Source: Enhydrobacter sp. (GTDB lineage: Bacteria > Pseudomonadota > Alphaproteobacteria > Reyranellales > Reyranellaceae). Taken from it: a DNA stretch of 64,000 nucleotides. Of the stretch, positions 1 to 8,807 are shown one piece after another (positions within the stretch are counted from its first letter, which is position 1; each line of letters starts with the position of its first letter). The position numbers and the translations under genes were made by a program. The stretch is from contig JAHCJV010000002.1 in NCBI GenBank assembly GCA_026126105.1, positions 62,001 to 126,000 on the forward strand, in the 5' to 3' direction. The notes beneath the pieces were generated by a model. It did no database searches. It worked only from the letters and a program-made list of their open reading frames with translations, and was not told the origin of the DNA.

Positions 1-2
1 TG

Positions 3-1826
3 ACGCCGCCGCACCAGCGGCTGGCCCGGCTGATTGCCGTGCATGCCAAGGGCCTGATCGGCAAGGAACGGCGCGCCCGCAAGGGCGAGCTGCTGCATGA
101 AGGCCACTTCATGGTGCTGGTGCGCCGGCGCAACGCGTTCGTGAATGCGCTGGTCCGCGAACTCAAGCGCGAGCAACTCCAGGTGGCCGGTGTCGACCGG
201 CTGAATCTGGGCGAGGAGCTCGCCATCCAGGACCTGCTGGCGATGGCACGCTTCGCGCTGCTGCCGCAGGACGATCTCAACCTCGCCTGCCTCCTGAAGT
301 CGCCGCTGGTCGGGCTCGACGAGGACAAGCTCTTTACCCTGGCGTGGAATCGCTCCGGCCATCTCTGGAGTGCGCTACGCCGCCGTGCGCACGAGCCGGA
401 CTTCGCCGCGGCGAACGCGCAGCTGTCGCGCTGGCTCGCCCGTGCGGACTTCACAACGCCGTTCGACTTCTTCGCCGAAGCGCTGGGGCCCGAGCACGGC
501 CGGCGGCGGCTGCTCGAACGGCTGGGCCGCGAGGCGTCCGATCCGATCGACGAGCTGCTGGCCCGCGCGCTGCAGTACCAGCGGGCCGAGGCGGGCTCGC
601 TGCAGGGCTTCCTGCGCTGGTTCGAAGCGGGAGGCGGCGAGATCAAGCGCGACCTCGACGCAAACCGGCGGCAGGAAGTCCGCATTCTGACCGTGCATGC
701 CTCGAAAGGCCTGCAGGCACCCATCGTCTACCTGCCGGACACCACCCGGGTGCCGCGCGACACCGACCGCTTGTTGGCCGCACGAGACGGCGAGACGCGG
801 CTATGGCTGCCGCGCAGCGACGATGCGAACGAAGCCGCCCGTGCCTGGCGCGCCGAGGCGCGCGACCGTTCGTTGCAGGAGCAGAACCGCCTGCTTTATG
901 TCGCCATGACGCGCGCCGAAGATCGCCTGTATGTCGGCGGCTGGATTGGCACGAAGAAGCAGGACGCCGGCTGCTGGTACGATCGCATCGCCGCCGGGCT
1001 CGCCGCCAGCATCGAAGGCGACAGTCTCGAGCCGCGGGTGCGGGCGGTTCCCAAGGTCTTCGACTTCACCGCGCAGCTTGGCGCCGCCGGCTGGGCGGGC
1101 GACGGCTATGAGCTGGTCAATGCCGGTCGCATCGTCGTGCCCGAGCAGCAGGAGCTGGCGCTGGAACCAATGGCGCGGCTCGAGTCCTGGGCGCGCGCCG
1201 CAGCACCCGGCGAGCCAAATCCACCCACGCCGCTGGCACCGTCACGACCGTTGCCTGACGAAGCGGTCCACGAGCCCCGGGCCTTCAGTCCGCTTGCCTC
1301 GGACGACCACAAGCGCTGGCAGCGCGGCCGACTTATGCATGAGCTGCTGCGCCACCTTCCGACGCTTCCGGCAGCGGATCGAGCTGCCGCCGCGCGTCGC
1401 TACCTTGGCCAAGCCGCCCATGGTCTTGACGAGCAGGAGATCGCGTCCTGGTCGGCCGAGGCTTTGGCCGTCATCCAGGCGCCTGCTTACCAGGCCTTGT
1501 TCGCGGAAGGCTCGAGCGCCGAGGTGCCGCTGATAGGTTCGATCCGGACGCCCGGGGGCGTTTTCACGGTGAGTGGTCAGGTCGACCGGCTCGCCGTCAC
1601 AAGCCGCGACGTGATGATCGTCGACTACAAGACCAATCGTCCACCGCCGGCTGACGCGAAAGACGTGGCGCTCACCTATCGTCGTCAGCTTGCGCTTTAC
1701 CGCGCGCTGCTCGCCGAAATCTATCCATCGCACACGGTGCGAGCTTTTCTGCTTTGGACGGCAACGCCGAAGTTGATGGAAGTCGATGCAGAAACGCTCG
1801 ACAGTTCAATGCCTTACACAGGGTGA
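3..1826 (+). CDS. addA: Double-strand break repair helicase-nuclease AddA, C-terminal part
   Basis: The gene enters from the left edge; the frame is open to base 3, so the N-terminal Walker A half lies outside the window. AddA is the helicase-nuclease subunit of AddAB, which resects double-strand ends for RecA. The visible part carries UvrD/AddA C-terminal helicase motifs (ILTVHASKGLQAPIV, then LLYVAMTRAEDRLYVGG). A RecB-like nuclease domain follows at the C-terminus, with the metal and catalytic residues in GQVDRLAV and VIVDYKTNRPP-like positions (here VMIVDYKTNR). The next gene is trxA, and addA-trxA is a usual alphaproteobacterial arrangement. Family assignment is firm; only the 5' end is missing. 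Confidence 0.93.
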   Translation, partial: TPPHQRLARLIAVHAKGLIGKERRARKGELLHEGHFMVLVRRRNAFVNALVRELKREQLQVAGVDRLNLGEELAIQDLLAMARFALLPQDDLNLACLLKSPLVGLDEDKLFTLAWNRSGHLWSALRRRAHEPDFAAANAQLSRWLARADFTTPFDFFAEALGPEHGRRRLLERLGREASDPIDELLARALQYQRAEAGSLQGFLRWFEAGGGEIKRDLDANRRQEVRILTVHASKGLQAPIVYLPDTTRVPRDTDRLLAARDGETRLWLPRSDDANEAARAWRAEARDRSLQEQNRLLYVAMTRAEDRLYVGGWIGTKKQDAGCWYDRIAAGLAASIEGDSLEPRVRAVPKVFDFTAQLGAAGWAGDGYELVNAGRIVVPEQQELALEPMARLESWARAAAPGEPNPPTPLAPSRPLPDEAVHEPRAFSPLASDDHKRWQRGRLMHELLRHLPTLPAADRAAAARRYLGQAAHGLDEQEIASWSAEALAVIQAPAYQALFAEGSSAEVPLIGSIRTPGGVFTVSGQVDRLAVTSRDVMIVDYKTNRPPPADAKDVALTYRRQLALYRALLAEIYPSHTVRAFLLWTATPKLMEVDAETLDSSMPYTG

Positions 1827-1873
1827 CCTTGACTTGGCCCCACTCCGTTCCTAGCTTTTGCCACAAGGGCGGC

Positions 1874-1905
1874 GCCGGTCCATCGACCGGCTCAACTGTT
1901 TTTTT
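1874..1905 (+). terminator. Hairpin with T-run between addA and trxA
   Basis: A perfect 7-bp stem (GCCGGTC / GACCGGC, 1874-1880 and 1885-1891) has a 4-nt CATC loop. Seven nucleotides further on is a run of seven T (1899-1905). It lies after the addA stop and just before the trxA Shine-Dalgarno (GGAG, 1906-1909). The gap between stem and T-run is longer than in a classical intrinsic terminator, so it could be a weak terminator or attenuator rather than a full stop. Confidence 0.4.
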
Positions 1906-1916
1906 GGAGACCCACG

Positions 1917-2237
1917 ATGACCGTCAAAGCGACCGACGCCTCCTTCGAGCAGGAAGTCCTGAAGTCCGACACGCCGGTGCTGGTCGATTTCTGGGCCGAG
2001 TGGTGCGGCCCCTGCCGCATGATCGGCCCCTCGCTCGAGGACATCGCCAAGGACATGGACGGCAAGCTCAAGGTGGTGAAGGTCAACATCGACGAGAACC
2101 CGATGGTGCCGACGCGCTACGGCGTCCGTTCGATCCCCACGCTGCTGCTGTTCAAGAACGGTCAGGTCGCCGCGACAAAGATCGGCGCCGAGCCGAAGCA
2201 GAAGCTGGTGAGCTGGATCAACAGCAACGTCGCCTGA
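1917..2237 (+). CDS. trxA: Thioredoxin
   Basis: A 106-residue cytoplasmic thioredoxin, the usual length for the family, with the redox site [10 protein letters not shown] (WCGPC) near residue 30 and the conserved cis-proline segment [12 protein letters not shown]. It reduces disulfides of cytosolic proteins and is recharged by NADPH-dependent thioredoxin reductase. The start ATG is preceded by GGAGACCC at a suitable distance. It sits directly behind addA and converges on folC with only 4 bp between the stop codons. Confidence 0.97.
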   Translation: MTVKATDASFEQEVLKSDTPVLVDFWAEWCGPCRMIGPSLEDIAKDMDGKLKVVKVNIDENPMVPTRYGVRSIPTLLLFKNGQVAATKIGAEPKQKLVSWINSNVA

Positions 2238-2241
2238 TACG

Positions 2242-3534
2242 TCAGCCGTTGCGGGCCAACACGGCGCCCGCAAGGTAGAGCGACCCGCAGATCAGAATGC
2301 GCATCGGCGCGCGCTGGGTGGCCAGCAGGTCTTCCAGCGCCGCACCGATGTCGTTTGCAGGCACGCAGTCGAGCCCGACCTCGGCCGCCTTGGCGCACGC
2401 CTCGCCGGGGCTATAGGCGCTGTGGCCCTCCGGGAAGGGGACCGCACGGGCGGCCCGCGCATGACGGGCGAGCGGCCGCAGGAAGCCCGAGGCGTCCTTG
2501 GTCGTCAGCATGCCGAACACGAGATAGAGCGGCAGGGGCGCCGGCTCCTTCGCCCAATCGCTGGCCATACGCGCGAGCGCAACGCCGCAATCCTCGTTGT
2601 GGCCCCCGTCCAGCCAGAGTTCGCAGCCCGGCGGCAGCGCCTCGACGAGAGGCCCGCGCGTGAGCTTCTGCAGGCGGGCCGGCCAGTCCACCGAGCCGAG
2701 CCCCTTGCAAATCGCCTCGTCGTCGATCGCGAATCTCGCCGCCCGCAGCCGCTCGACACACGCCACTGCCGTGGCGGCATTATCGAGCTGATGAGCGCCC
2801 ACGAGTGCGGGAGCCGGCAGATCGAGCGTGACGAGGTCGCTCTCGTAACGGAAACCCGCCTCCGTCGGCACCATCTTCCATTCGCGCCCCATGCGGAACA
2901 ACGGCACGCCGAGCTGCGCAGCCCGGGCCGCGATGACCTCGGCGCTTACCTCGCGCTGGCGGCCAATCACGGCGGGCGCACCGTGCTTCAGGATGCCGGC
3001 TTTCTCGGCCGCGATACCGTCGAGCCTGTCACCGAGGAAACCGGTGTGGTCATAGCCGATCGGCGTGATCGCGCAGAGCGCGGGATCGACCACGTTGGTG
3101 GTGTCGCGCCGGCCGCCCATCCCGACTTCAAGTATGGCGATGTCGGCCGGCACGCGAGCAAAGGCGACGAACGCGGCCACGGTCGTGATCTCGAAGAAGG
3201 TGATCGGCTTGCCGGCATTGACCTCCTCGCATTCGGTCAGCACGGCAGCGAGCTCGTCGTCGTCAATCAGTCGTCCTGCGACTCGAATGCGTTCGTTGAA
3301 GCGCACCAGATGCGGCGAGGTATAGACATGCGCGCGATAGCCCGCGGCTTCCGACATGGCGCGCAGGTAGGCGACCAGCGAGCCCTTGCCATTGGTACCC
3401 GCAATGTGGACGACCGGCGGCAACTTCTTGTGGGGCGAGCCCATGTCGGCCAGCAACCGCTCGATCCGCTCCAGCCCCAGATCGATGGCGCGGGGATAAA
3501 GCGCCATCAGCCGCTGCAGAATCGCTTCGGTCAC
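2242..3534 (-). CDS. folC: Bifunctional folylpolyglutamate / dihydrofolate synthase
   Basis: This Mur-ligase-family enzyme of 430 residues joins glutamate to dihydropteroate and to folates in an ATP-dependent step. The P-loop is VVHIAGTNGKGS (about residues 42-53). The second conserved block, LEVGMGGRRDTTNVV, and the catalytic-site segment containing YDHTGFLG are also present. Length matches the family. It is downstream of accD in the same direction, as in the alphaproteobacterial accD-folC pair, but a palindromic repeat of about 110 bp lies between them. Confidence 0.95.
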   Translation of the reverse strand: MTEAILQRLMALYPRAIDLGLERIERLLADMGSPHKKLPPVVHIAGTNGKGSLVAYLRAMSEAAGYRAHVYTSPHLVRFNERIRVAGRLIDDDELAAVLTECEEVNAGKPITFFEITTVAAFVAFARVPADIAILEVGMGGRRDTTNVVDPALCAITPIGYDHTGFLGDRLDGIAAEKAGILKHGAPAVIGRQREVSAEVIAARAAQLGVPLFRMGREWKMVPTEAGFRYESDLVTLDLPAPALVGAHQLDNAATAVACVERLRAARFAIDDEAICKGLGSVDWPARLQKLTRGPLVEALPPGCELWLDGGHNEDCGVALARMASDWAKEPAPLPLYLVFGMLTTKDASGFLRPLARHARAARAVPFPEGHSAYSPGEACAKAAEVGLDCVPANDIGAALEDLLATQRAPMRILICGSLYLAGAVLARNG

Positions 3535-3550
3535 GGGGGGCCTGAGAATA

Positions 3551-3660
3551 CCTCACCCTGAGGAGTGGCCCGCAGGGCCGCGTCTCGAAGGGTGGAAACG
3601 CGCACCTCGCCCGTTGCCCATGCTTCGAGACGCTCGCTGCGCTCGCTCCTCAGCATGAGG
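3551..3660. repeat. REP-like palindromic intergenic element (type 1)
   Basis: The element opens with CCTCACCCTGAGGAG (3551-3565) and ends with CTCCTCAGCATGAGG (3646-3660). These outer arms are inverted repeats of each other with two mismatches. Inside, GCGTCTCGAAGGGTGG and CCATGCTTCGAGACGC form a second inverted pair. The whole unit can fold into a long cruciform. Elements of this style are scattered between genes in many Rhizobiales-like genomes. It lies between accD and folC. No second copy was noticed in this window. Confidence 0.7.
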
Positions 3661-3696
3661 TGGGAAGGTCGCGACGCAAGATTCACCGGCGGGATC

Positions 3697-4590
3697 CTAT
3701 TGGCCGGCAACAGCCAGGCTGCGATTGTCGACGACCAGTGGATCCATCAGCAGGCTCACCATCCGGATCAGGGTCTCGCGCAGCTTGTTGCGGGCGACGA
3801 CTGCATCGACCATGCCGTGCTCGAGCAGATATTCCGAGCGCTGGAATCCTGCTGGCAGCTCCTGACGGATCGTATCCTGGATCACGCGCGGTCCGGCAAA
3901 GCCGATGATGGCATCGGGCTCGGCGACGTGGATGTCGCCCAGCATTGCGAAGGAGGCCGACACCCCGCCCGTCGTGGGATCGGTCAGCACCACGATGTAA
4001 GGCAGGCCCGCTTCCTTGACCATGCGCACCGCGATCGTGGTCCGCGTCAGCTGCATCAAAGAGAGAATGCCCTCCTGCATGCGCGCGCCGCCCGAGGCGG
4101 AGAAGACGATCAGCGGCGCCTTGCGGGCGACGGCAAGCTCGGCCGCCATGACCAGGCCTTCGCCGACCGCCGTGCCCATCGAGCCGCCCATGAAGCCGAA
4201 ATCGAGCGCCGCCACGATCGTCGTCCGACTGCCCATCAAGCCGCTCGCCACGACCAGCGCATCGGTCGTGCCGCCTTCGGCCTTCGCCTGCGCCTTCTTC
4301 AGGCGCGCGTCGTAGCGCTCGGTGTCCCGGAACTTCAGCGGGTCGAGCGTGACCTTGGGCAGCGGATGAAGCTCGAATTTGCCGTCATCGAACAGAAACG
4401 GCAGTCGCTTCAGCGGCCGGATGCGCATGTGGTGGCCGCAATGGCTGCAGACCTCCTGGTTGGCCTCCCAGTCGCGCACGAACAGCATCTGCTCGCATTT
4501 GGGGCATTTCAGCCAGAGGTTCTCCGGCGTTTCCTTGCGGGTGACAAGGGCGCGCAACTTCGGACGGACGAAATTGGTCAGCCAGTTCAT
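3697..4590 (-). CDS. accD: Acetyl-CoA carboxylase carboxyltransferase subunit beta
   Basis: A 297-residue AccD. The N-terminus carries the four-cysteine zinc ribbon (CPKC at about 28-31 and CSHC at about 47-50), followed by the crotonase-fold carboxyltransferase domain with SASGGARMQEG and TDPTTGGVSASFAM. With AccA it transfers CO2 from carboxybiotin to acetyl-CoA to make malonyl-CoA, the first step of fatty acid synthesis. In many alphaproteobacteria it directly follows trpA; here five other genes separate them. Confidence 0.96.
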   Translation of the reverse strand: MNWLTNFVRPKLRALVTRKETPENLWLKCPKCEQMLFVRDWEANQEVCSHCGHHMRIRPLKRLPFLFDDGKFELHPLPKVTLDPLKFRDTERYDARLKKAQAKAEGGTTDALVVASGLMGSRTTIVAALDFGFMGGSMGTAVGEGLVMAAELAVARKAPLIVFSASGGARMQEGILSLMQLTRTTIAVRMVKEAGLPYIVVLTDPTTGGVSASFAMLGDIHVAEPDAIIGFAGPRVIQDTIRQELPAGFQRSEYLLEHGMVDAVVARNKLRETLIRMVSLLMDPLVVDNRSLAVAGQ

Positions 4591-4645
4591 GGGCGCGGTA
4601 TCGCACGAAAGGGATGGAGGGCCAAGCTCGCCGGACCGGGCCTGT

Positions 4646-5869
4646 TTAACGCCAGAAGCCGCTGAAGGGTGCCATGAAGTCCTGCGGCTTCCTGATCTCG
4701 CAGAACAGCTTCTTAGCCTTGTACTGAGCGCAGAGCGTCTGGGCGGCAGCGGGCTCGAGGTCGGCGATGATCGCGGCCTGCCGGGTCGCCTTGTTCACCG
4801 TGACCGGCAGAATGTATTCCTTGCCCAGCCGGGCACCGAGCGCGCCGAGCGCGGCCTGGCCGGCATCGTAGGCATTGCGCGCCGTGCGCCAGTCGCCGTA
4901 AGTGCCGAGCCACGCTGCATCACCCGGCATGTCGTAGCGGATCTGCCCGCACTCCCCCTGGCTCAGCACGGTGGTCGGATGCCCCGCAGCGTTGGGCACC
5001 TGCCAGATCTTTGGCCGGCTGCCGGCTGTCTTCAGCGCGAAGGCCTGGTCGAACAGACGCACCAGAAACTCGTCGCGCAAGTCGGCACGACGGAACCCTA
5101 GGGCGACAGCGATCAGCCGCCGGCCATCGCGCACCGCGCTGCCGACGATATTGAAGCCGGAGGAGCAGATGAAGCCGGTCTTCAGCCCGTCGGCGTAGGG
5201 CGCGTACAGCTCGACGAACTTCACGCCGGGGCCGATCCTCTGCTTGCCGAGCATGAACTCGCGCGTCTGGAAATAGGGGTAATACTCGCCGACATCGCGC
5301 ATCAGCGCGAGAGTGAGGATGGCGAGATCACGCGCGGTCGTGACCTGGCCCGGATCCGGCCAGCCGTGCGGGTTGCGGAACTCGGTCGCCGTCATGCCGA
5401 GCCGCTTGGCCGTCTGGGTCATCCGCTGGGCAAAAGCCGCTTCCGAACCGGACAGCTTCTCCGCGACAGCCGCAGCCACATCGTTTGCCGATCGGGCGAC
5501 CAGAGACTGAATGGCCTGCTCTACCGTGATCGAACCTCCAGGCGCGATGCCAAGCTTGGAGGGCGGCATGCTTGCTGCATGCTGCGAGAACGGAACCGGC
5601 GTGGCCGAGGTGAGCCGTCCCGCCTTCAGGTCCTCGAAGACGAGGTAAAGCGTCATCAGCTTGGTGAGAGAGGCGGGATACCAGGCGGCGCCGGGATCGC
5701 GTTGCAGCAACGCCTCGCCGGTCGCGGCATCGACAACGAGATAGGGCCCGGCGACCACGGGTCCCGACGGCGAGGCAACCGGCGCGAGTTGCGCGTCAGC
5801 CGGTACGGTGGACGCAGCCATGAGAGCCACGAAGAGGGCGAGGAGGCGCACCGAAATTCGCTGTTTCAT
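4646..5869 (-). CDS. D-alanyl-D-alanine carboxypeptidase (class C low-molecular-mass PBP)
   Basis: This 407-residue exported protein starts with a signal peptide (MKQRISVRLLALFVALMAAS..., cut near ADA-Q). All three penicillin-binding motifs are present: SLTK (S67, K70), SAN (127-129) and KTG (230-232). It should trim the terminal D-Ala from peptidoglycan pentapeptides in the periplasm. The last 75 residues, with alternating strand and helix and the ending CEIRKPQ, resemble a SPOR peptidoglycan-binding domain. It is close to DacA/DacF; which paralogue cannot be settled here. It diverges from the hydrolase gene at 5901. Confidence 0.9.
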   Translation of the reverse strand: MKQRISVRLLALFVALMAASTVPADAQLAPVASPSGPVVAGPYLVVDAATGEALLQRDPGAAWYPASLTKLMTLYLVFEDLKAGRLTSATPVPFSQHAASMPPSKLGIAPGGSITVEQAIQSLVARSANDVAAAVAEKLSGSEAAFAQRMTQTAKRLGMTATEFRNPHGWPDPGQVTTARDLAILTLALMRDVGEYYPYFQTREFMLGKQRIGPGVKFVELYAPYADGLKTGFICSSGFNIVGSAVRDGRRLIAVALGFRRADLRDEFLVRLFDQAFALKTAGSRPKIWQVPNAAGHPTTVLSQGECGQIRYDMPGDAAWLGTYGDWRTARNAYDAGQAALGALGARLGKEYILPVTVNKATRQAAIIADLEPAAAQTLCAQYKAKKLFCEIRKPQDFMAPFSGFWR

Positions 5870-5900
5870 TCCATCCGATTCATGCCATTACCTTGGCTCC

Positions 5901-6551
5901 ATGCTCAAGGTCATGATCGCACCCGTCACGCCGTTCCAGCAGAACTGCTCGATCGTCTGGGACGACGAGACCATGGAAGGCACCGCCGTCGATCCGGGCG
6001 GCGACTTCGACATGCTGAAACAGGCGATCGACGAGCAGGGTATCAAGATCACCAAGGTGCTTCTGACTCACGGGCATGTCGACCATGCCTCGGCCGCCGG
6101 AACGATGGCCGAGCACTATGGCGTGAAGATCGAGGGTCCGCACCGCGACGACCTGTTCCTGATCGAGGCGCTGCCGGCATCGGGCGCGAAGTACAATTTT
6201 CCCGCCTACAAGCCGTTCGTGCCCGACCGCTGGCTGGAGAACGGCGAGACGGTGTCCCTCGGAAATCTCACCTTCGACGTCGTGCACTGTCCCGGTCACA
6301 CGCCGGGGCACGTGGTGTTCGTGCACAGGCCATCCAGGATCGCCTTCGTCGGCGACGTGTTGTTCCGAGGCTCGGTCGGCCGCAGCGATCTTCCCCGCGG
6401 CAATCACGACCAGCTCGTGAACTCGATTCGCACAGGTCTGTGGCCGCTCGGCGACGATATCCAGTTCGTGCCGGGTCATGGCCAGACCTCGACCTTCGGC
6501 TGGGAGCGCAAAACCAATCCCTACGTCGCCGACCTGCTGTTCGACGACTGA
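5901..6551 (+). CDS. Metallo-beta-lactamase-fold hydrolase (glyoxalase II-like, YcbL type)
   Basis: A 216-residue enzyme with the binuclear zinc signature THGHVDH (H57, H59, D61, H62). Further metal-ligand histidines lie in CPGHTPGH and, near the C-terminus, VPGHGQTS. The closest general match is the YcbL/GloB-like subfamily that hydrolyses thioesters such as S-lactoylglutathione; the substrate cannot be read from the sequence. The ATG at 5901 was chosen because upstream in-frame starts run into the divergent carboxypeptidase gene and the family starts with MLKV-type residues. Its 3' end overlaps the convergent Lrp gene by 31 bp. Confidence 0.88.
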   Translation: MLKVMIAPVTPFQQNCSIVWDDETMEGTAVDPGGDFDMLKQAIDEQGIKITKVLLTHGHVDHASAAGTMAEHYGVKIEGPHRDDLFLIEALPASGAKYNFPAYKPFVPDRWLENGETVSLGNLTFDVVHCPGHTPGHVVFVHRPSRIAFVGDVLFRGSVGRSDLPRGNHDQLVNSIRTGLWPLGDDIQFVPGHGQTSTFGWERKTNPYVADLLFDD

Positions 6552-7033
6552 GCGACGTGGAGATGGTCGAGTGGGAGCGGCGCGCCGGCCTTCAGGGTGT
6601 TGATCGCGATGCTGCTCTGGACCTCGCGCACCATCGACAAAGCGAGCAGCTTGCCGATCAGGAATTCCTGGTAGTGCGCCAAGTCGGGCACGACGACCTC
6701 GAGCAGATAATCGACGGTGCCGGAAACCATGTGGCAGGCGATCACCTCGCTCATGCCGAGCACGGCATCCTCGAAGCTGCCAGCGCGGTCGTTTGCATGG
6801 CCCTCGATCCGAACACCGACGAAGACGGTGAAGCCGAGACCAATCCGCACGCGGTCGAGGCTGGCTCTATAGGAGGCAATGTAGCCCTCGCGCTCCAAAC
6901 GTTTCACGCGGCGCAGACAGGGCGACGGAGATAAACCAATCTTCTGCGCCAGATCGACATTGGCGAGCCGGCCGTCCGACTGAAGGGCGGCGATGATCTT
7001 GCGGTCGAAGGTATCCAGTAGCAGAGTTGCCAA
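6521..7033 (-). CDS. Lrp/AsnC family transcriptional regulator
   Basis: A 170-residue regulator. The N-terminal winged helix-turn-helix (DRKIIAALQSDGR, then IGLSPSPCLRRVKRLEREG) is followed by a RAM/AsnC effector domain with the typical GxxDY segment (VSGTVDYLLEVV). Such proteins sense amino acids and usually control amino acid transport or metabolism, often beginning with a divergent neighbour. The divergent neighbour is the small NTF2-like gene at 7151; the 117-bp spacer is the likely operator region. The C-terminal 15 residues lie in DNA shared with the convergent hydrolase gene. Confidence 0.93.
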   Translation of the reverse strand: MATLLLDTFDRKIIAALQSDGRLANVDLAQKIGLSPSPCLRRVKRLEREGYIASYRASLDRVRIGLGFTVFVGVRIEGHANDRAGSFEDAVLGMSEVIACHMVSGTVDYLLEVVVPDLAHYQEFLIGKLLALSMVREVQSSIAINTLKAGAPLPLDHLHVAQSSNSRSAT

Positions 7034-7150
7034 GTTTTCGTTCTCCGATTGGCATTGTGTGCCCAGATCACTTGCGATCTTGGCTCAATCCGCAAGGACT
7101 CGCCATAACATGTCGTGCGATTGGGTCTCCCTGTTGAACAGGAGTGACGC

Positions 7151-7504
7151 ATGGACGAGCAGATCGAACAGGCCATCGGGAAGTATGTCGAGGCCGCACG
7201 AACCGGAGATTGCGAATTGATGCGCAAAGCCTTCCTTGCAGAGGCAACGGTGCGCGGCAGCTATGGCGGCGCCCCGGTCGATTGGCCGCTGCAGGAGTTC
7301 TGCGACCTCATCGCCAAGGGCGGTCCTGCACCGGACCTCGAAGCACGCATCGCCGCAGTCGAAATTTCGGGAACCGCGGCGATGGCGCGTCTCGAAGCGG
7401 TGAATTGGCGCGGCACGCGCTATACGGATTTCTTCCTGCTGCTCAGGCGCAATGACGAATGGCGGATCGCGAGCAAGGCGTTCTTCGCCCACGATCGCGC
7501 ATAG
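7151..7504 (+). CDS. NTF2-like (SnoaL/lumazine-binding-type) protein
   Basis: This 117-residue protein has the NTF2-like cone fold pattern: an N-terminal helix (IEQAIGKYVEAARTGDCELMRKAFL), a short strand with the common fold turn, and a C-terminal sheet ending FLLLRRNDEWRIASKAF. That ending is typical of the putative lumazine-binding/DUF4440 group. A CAGGAG ribosome site lies ahead of the ATG. It diverges from the Lrp-type regulator, which may control it. The function (enzyme, ligand binder or immunity-type protein) is not determinable. Confidence 0.8.
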   Translation: MDEQIEQAIGKYVEAARTGDCELMRKAFLAEATVRGSYGGAPVDWPLQEFCDLIAKGGPAPDLEARIAAVEISGTAAMARLEAVNWRGTRYTDFFLLLRRNDEWRIASKAFFAHDRA

Positions 7505-7511
7505 CGTCTCG

Positions 7512-7868
7512 TCAGAGCGACGCGCCGAGGAAACTCCTTACCGCGAGATGGCTCGACGCGGGCATCGGCGCCTGATTGTTGCGGTTCAAGACGTAGACGA
7601 GTCCGTGCCGCAGCATCGCCTTGGTGAAGCGGCGCGGCTTGCCTTCGAGCAATACGAGTTCTTCCGGCGAGCGCTGCGCCACAGGACGCGCGAATGCCGC
7701 GAGCTCCACTTCCGCCGCGGGGTAGAGTCCACACGCCATCGCACCGAGCGCGTAGGAGAGGCATTCCTCTTCCCAGCGATCCGGCTCACGCCCTTGAGCA
7801 TCGAGAAAGTCCAGCGCGTCGATGAAAATCCGGTGAAGCCTGTCCAACTGTTCTGTGGACCTGTCCAT
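7512..7868 (-). CDS. Hypothetical protein, 118 residues
   Basis: No family was recognised. The protein is predicted soluble and mostly helical, with an acidic N-terminal half (DRWEEECLSYALGAMACGLY) and a basic middle (GKPRRFTKAMLRHGL). It converges on the NTF2-like gene with 7 bp between stops and lies upstream of trpA. The frame has coding-like composition and no better frame competes. It could belong to one of the small helical families found widely in Rhizobiales, but nothing here proves that. Confidence 0.55.
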   Translation of the reverse strand: MDRSTEQLDRLHRIFIDALDFLDAQGREPDRWEEECLSYALGAMACGLYPAAEVELAAFARPVAQRSPEELVLLEGKPRRFTKAMLRHGLVYVLNRNNQAPMPASSHLAVRSFLGASL

Positions 7869-7973
7869 TACGCATCTCCTGTTTCACCGAACGACGGGGC
7901 GCATATGGGCGCGAGAACCCGGCGAGACAATGGCTCGCCAAGCTCATCTACCGTTTGATCACAGACGTTTGCG

Positions 7974-8807
7974 TTACACTTTTCGGACGTTCCGTACGCC
8001 CTCTGCGAGCGACTTCACGAAGGCCAGAACGCCCGCCACGAGGTCGCCTTTGGGCCTGCCCTCGTCATCGAGCGCGACCTTGACGCGGTCGACGATCGCC
8101 GAGCCGACGACCACCGCATCAGCGTGCCGCGCGACGATGGCCGCCTGCTCCGGTGTCTTGATGCCGAAGCCAACGCCCACCGGCAGGCTGGTGTGACGCT
8201 TGATGCGCTCGACATGCATACGCACCGAATCTTCAGTCGCTGCCTTGGTGCCGGTAATGCCGAGCACGGAGACGAAATAGACGAAGCCCGCTGAGTGCTT
8301 CAGGACCGCGGGCAACCGCTTGTCGTCGGTCGTCGGCGCTGTCAGCAGCACCGTGTCGATTCCAGCGGCAGCGGCATAGGGCTTCAGCGCCTCGACTTCC
8401 TCCGGCGGCAGGTCGACGAGGATGAAGCCATCGACCCCTGCAGCGGCGGCTTCCTTGCAGAACTTCTCCGGCCCGCGCTGGTAGACGAGATTGTAGTAGC
8501 CCATCAGCAGGATCGGCGTGTCGTCGTCGCCGGTCTCCTTGCGGAAGCGCTTGACCATGTCGAAGGTGGCATCGACCGTGATACCCGCCTTCAGCGCGCG
8601 CTGGCCCGCGAGCTGCACCGACGGGCCGTCGGCCATCGGATCGGTGAACGGCATGCCGAGCTCGATCAGATCGGCACCGACGCCCGGCAGGCCCTTCAGG
8701 ATCTGGTAGCCAAGAGCAGCATCTGGATCTCCGGCACTGATGTAGGCCACCAGACCTGCGCGCTTGTCCGCCGCGAGCTTGGCGAAACGCCTCTCGATGC
8801 GGCTCAT
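7974..8807 (-). CDS. trpA: Tryptophan synthase alpha chain
   Basis: A 277-residue TIM barrel that cleaves indole-3-glycerol phosphate to indole and glyceraldehyde 3-phosphate. The catalytic Glu is in [11 protein letters not shown] (first acid) and the second catalytic Asp is in the same block; the phosphate loop GFGIKTPEQ follows. The start at 8807 (MSRIERRF) matches the family and overlaps the trpB stop in an ATGA junction, so the two are translationally coupled. A longer in-frame extension into trpB is not real. It is the last gene of pyrF-trpF-ridA-trpB-trpA. Confidence 0.96.
   Translation of the reverse strand: MSRIERRFAKLAADKRAGLVAYISAGDPDAALGYQILKGLPGVGADLIELGMPFTDPMADGPSVQLAGQRALKAGITVDATFDMVKRFRKETGDDDTPILLMGYYNLVYQRGPEKFCKEAAAAGVDGFILVDLPPEEVEALKPYAAAAGIDTVLLTAPTTDDKRLPAVLKHSAGFVYFVSVLGITGTKAATEDSVRMHVERIKRHTSLPVGVGFGIKTPEQAAIVARHADAVVVGSAIVDRVKVALDDEGRPKGDLVAGVLAFVKSLAEGVRNVRKV

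Noticed and set aside
2422..4665. Long plus-strand open frames opposite folC and accD
   Set aside because: They are antisense shadows produced by high GC and codon bias; their translations are Arg/His-rich with no domain, while the minus-strand frames are clear FolC and AccD.
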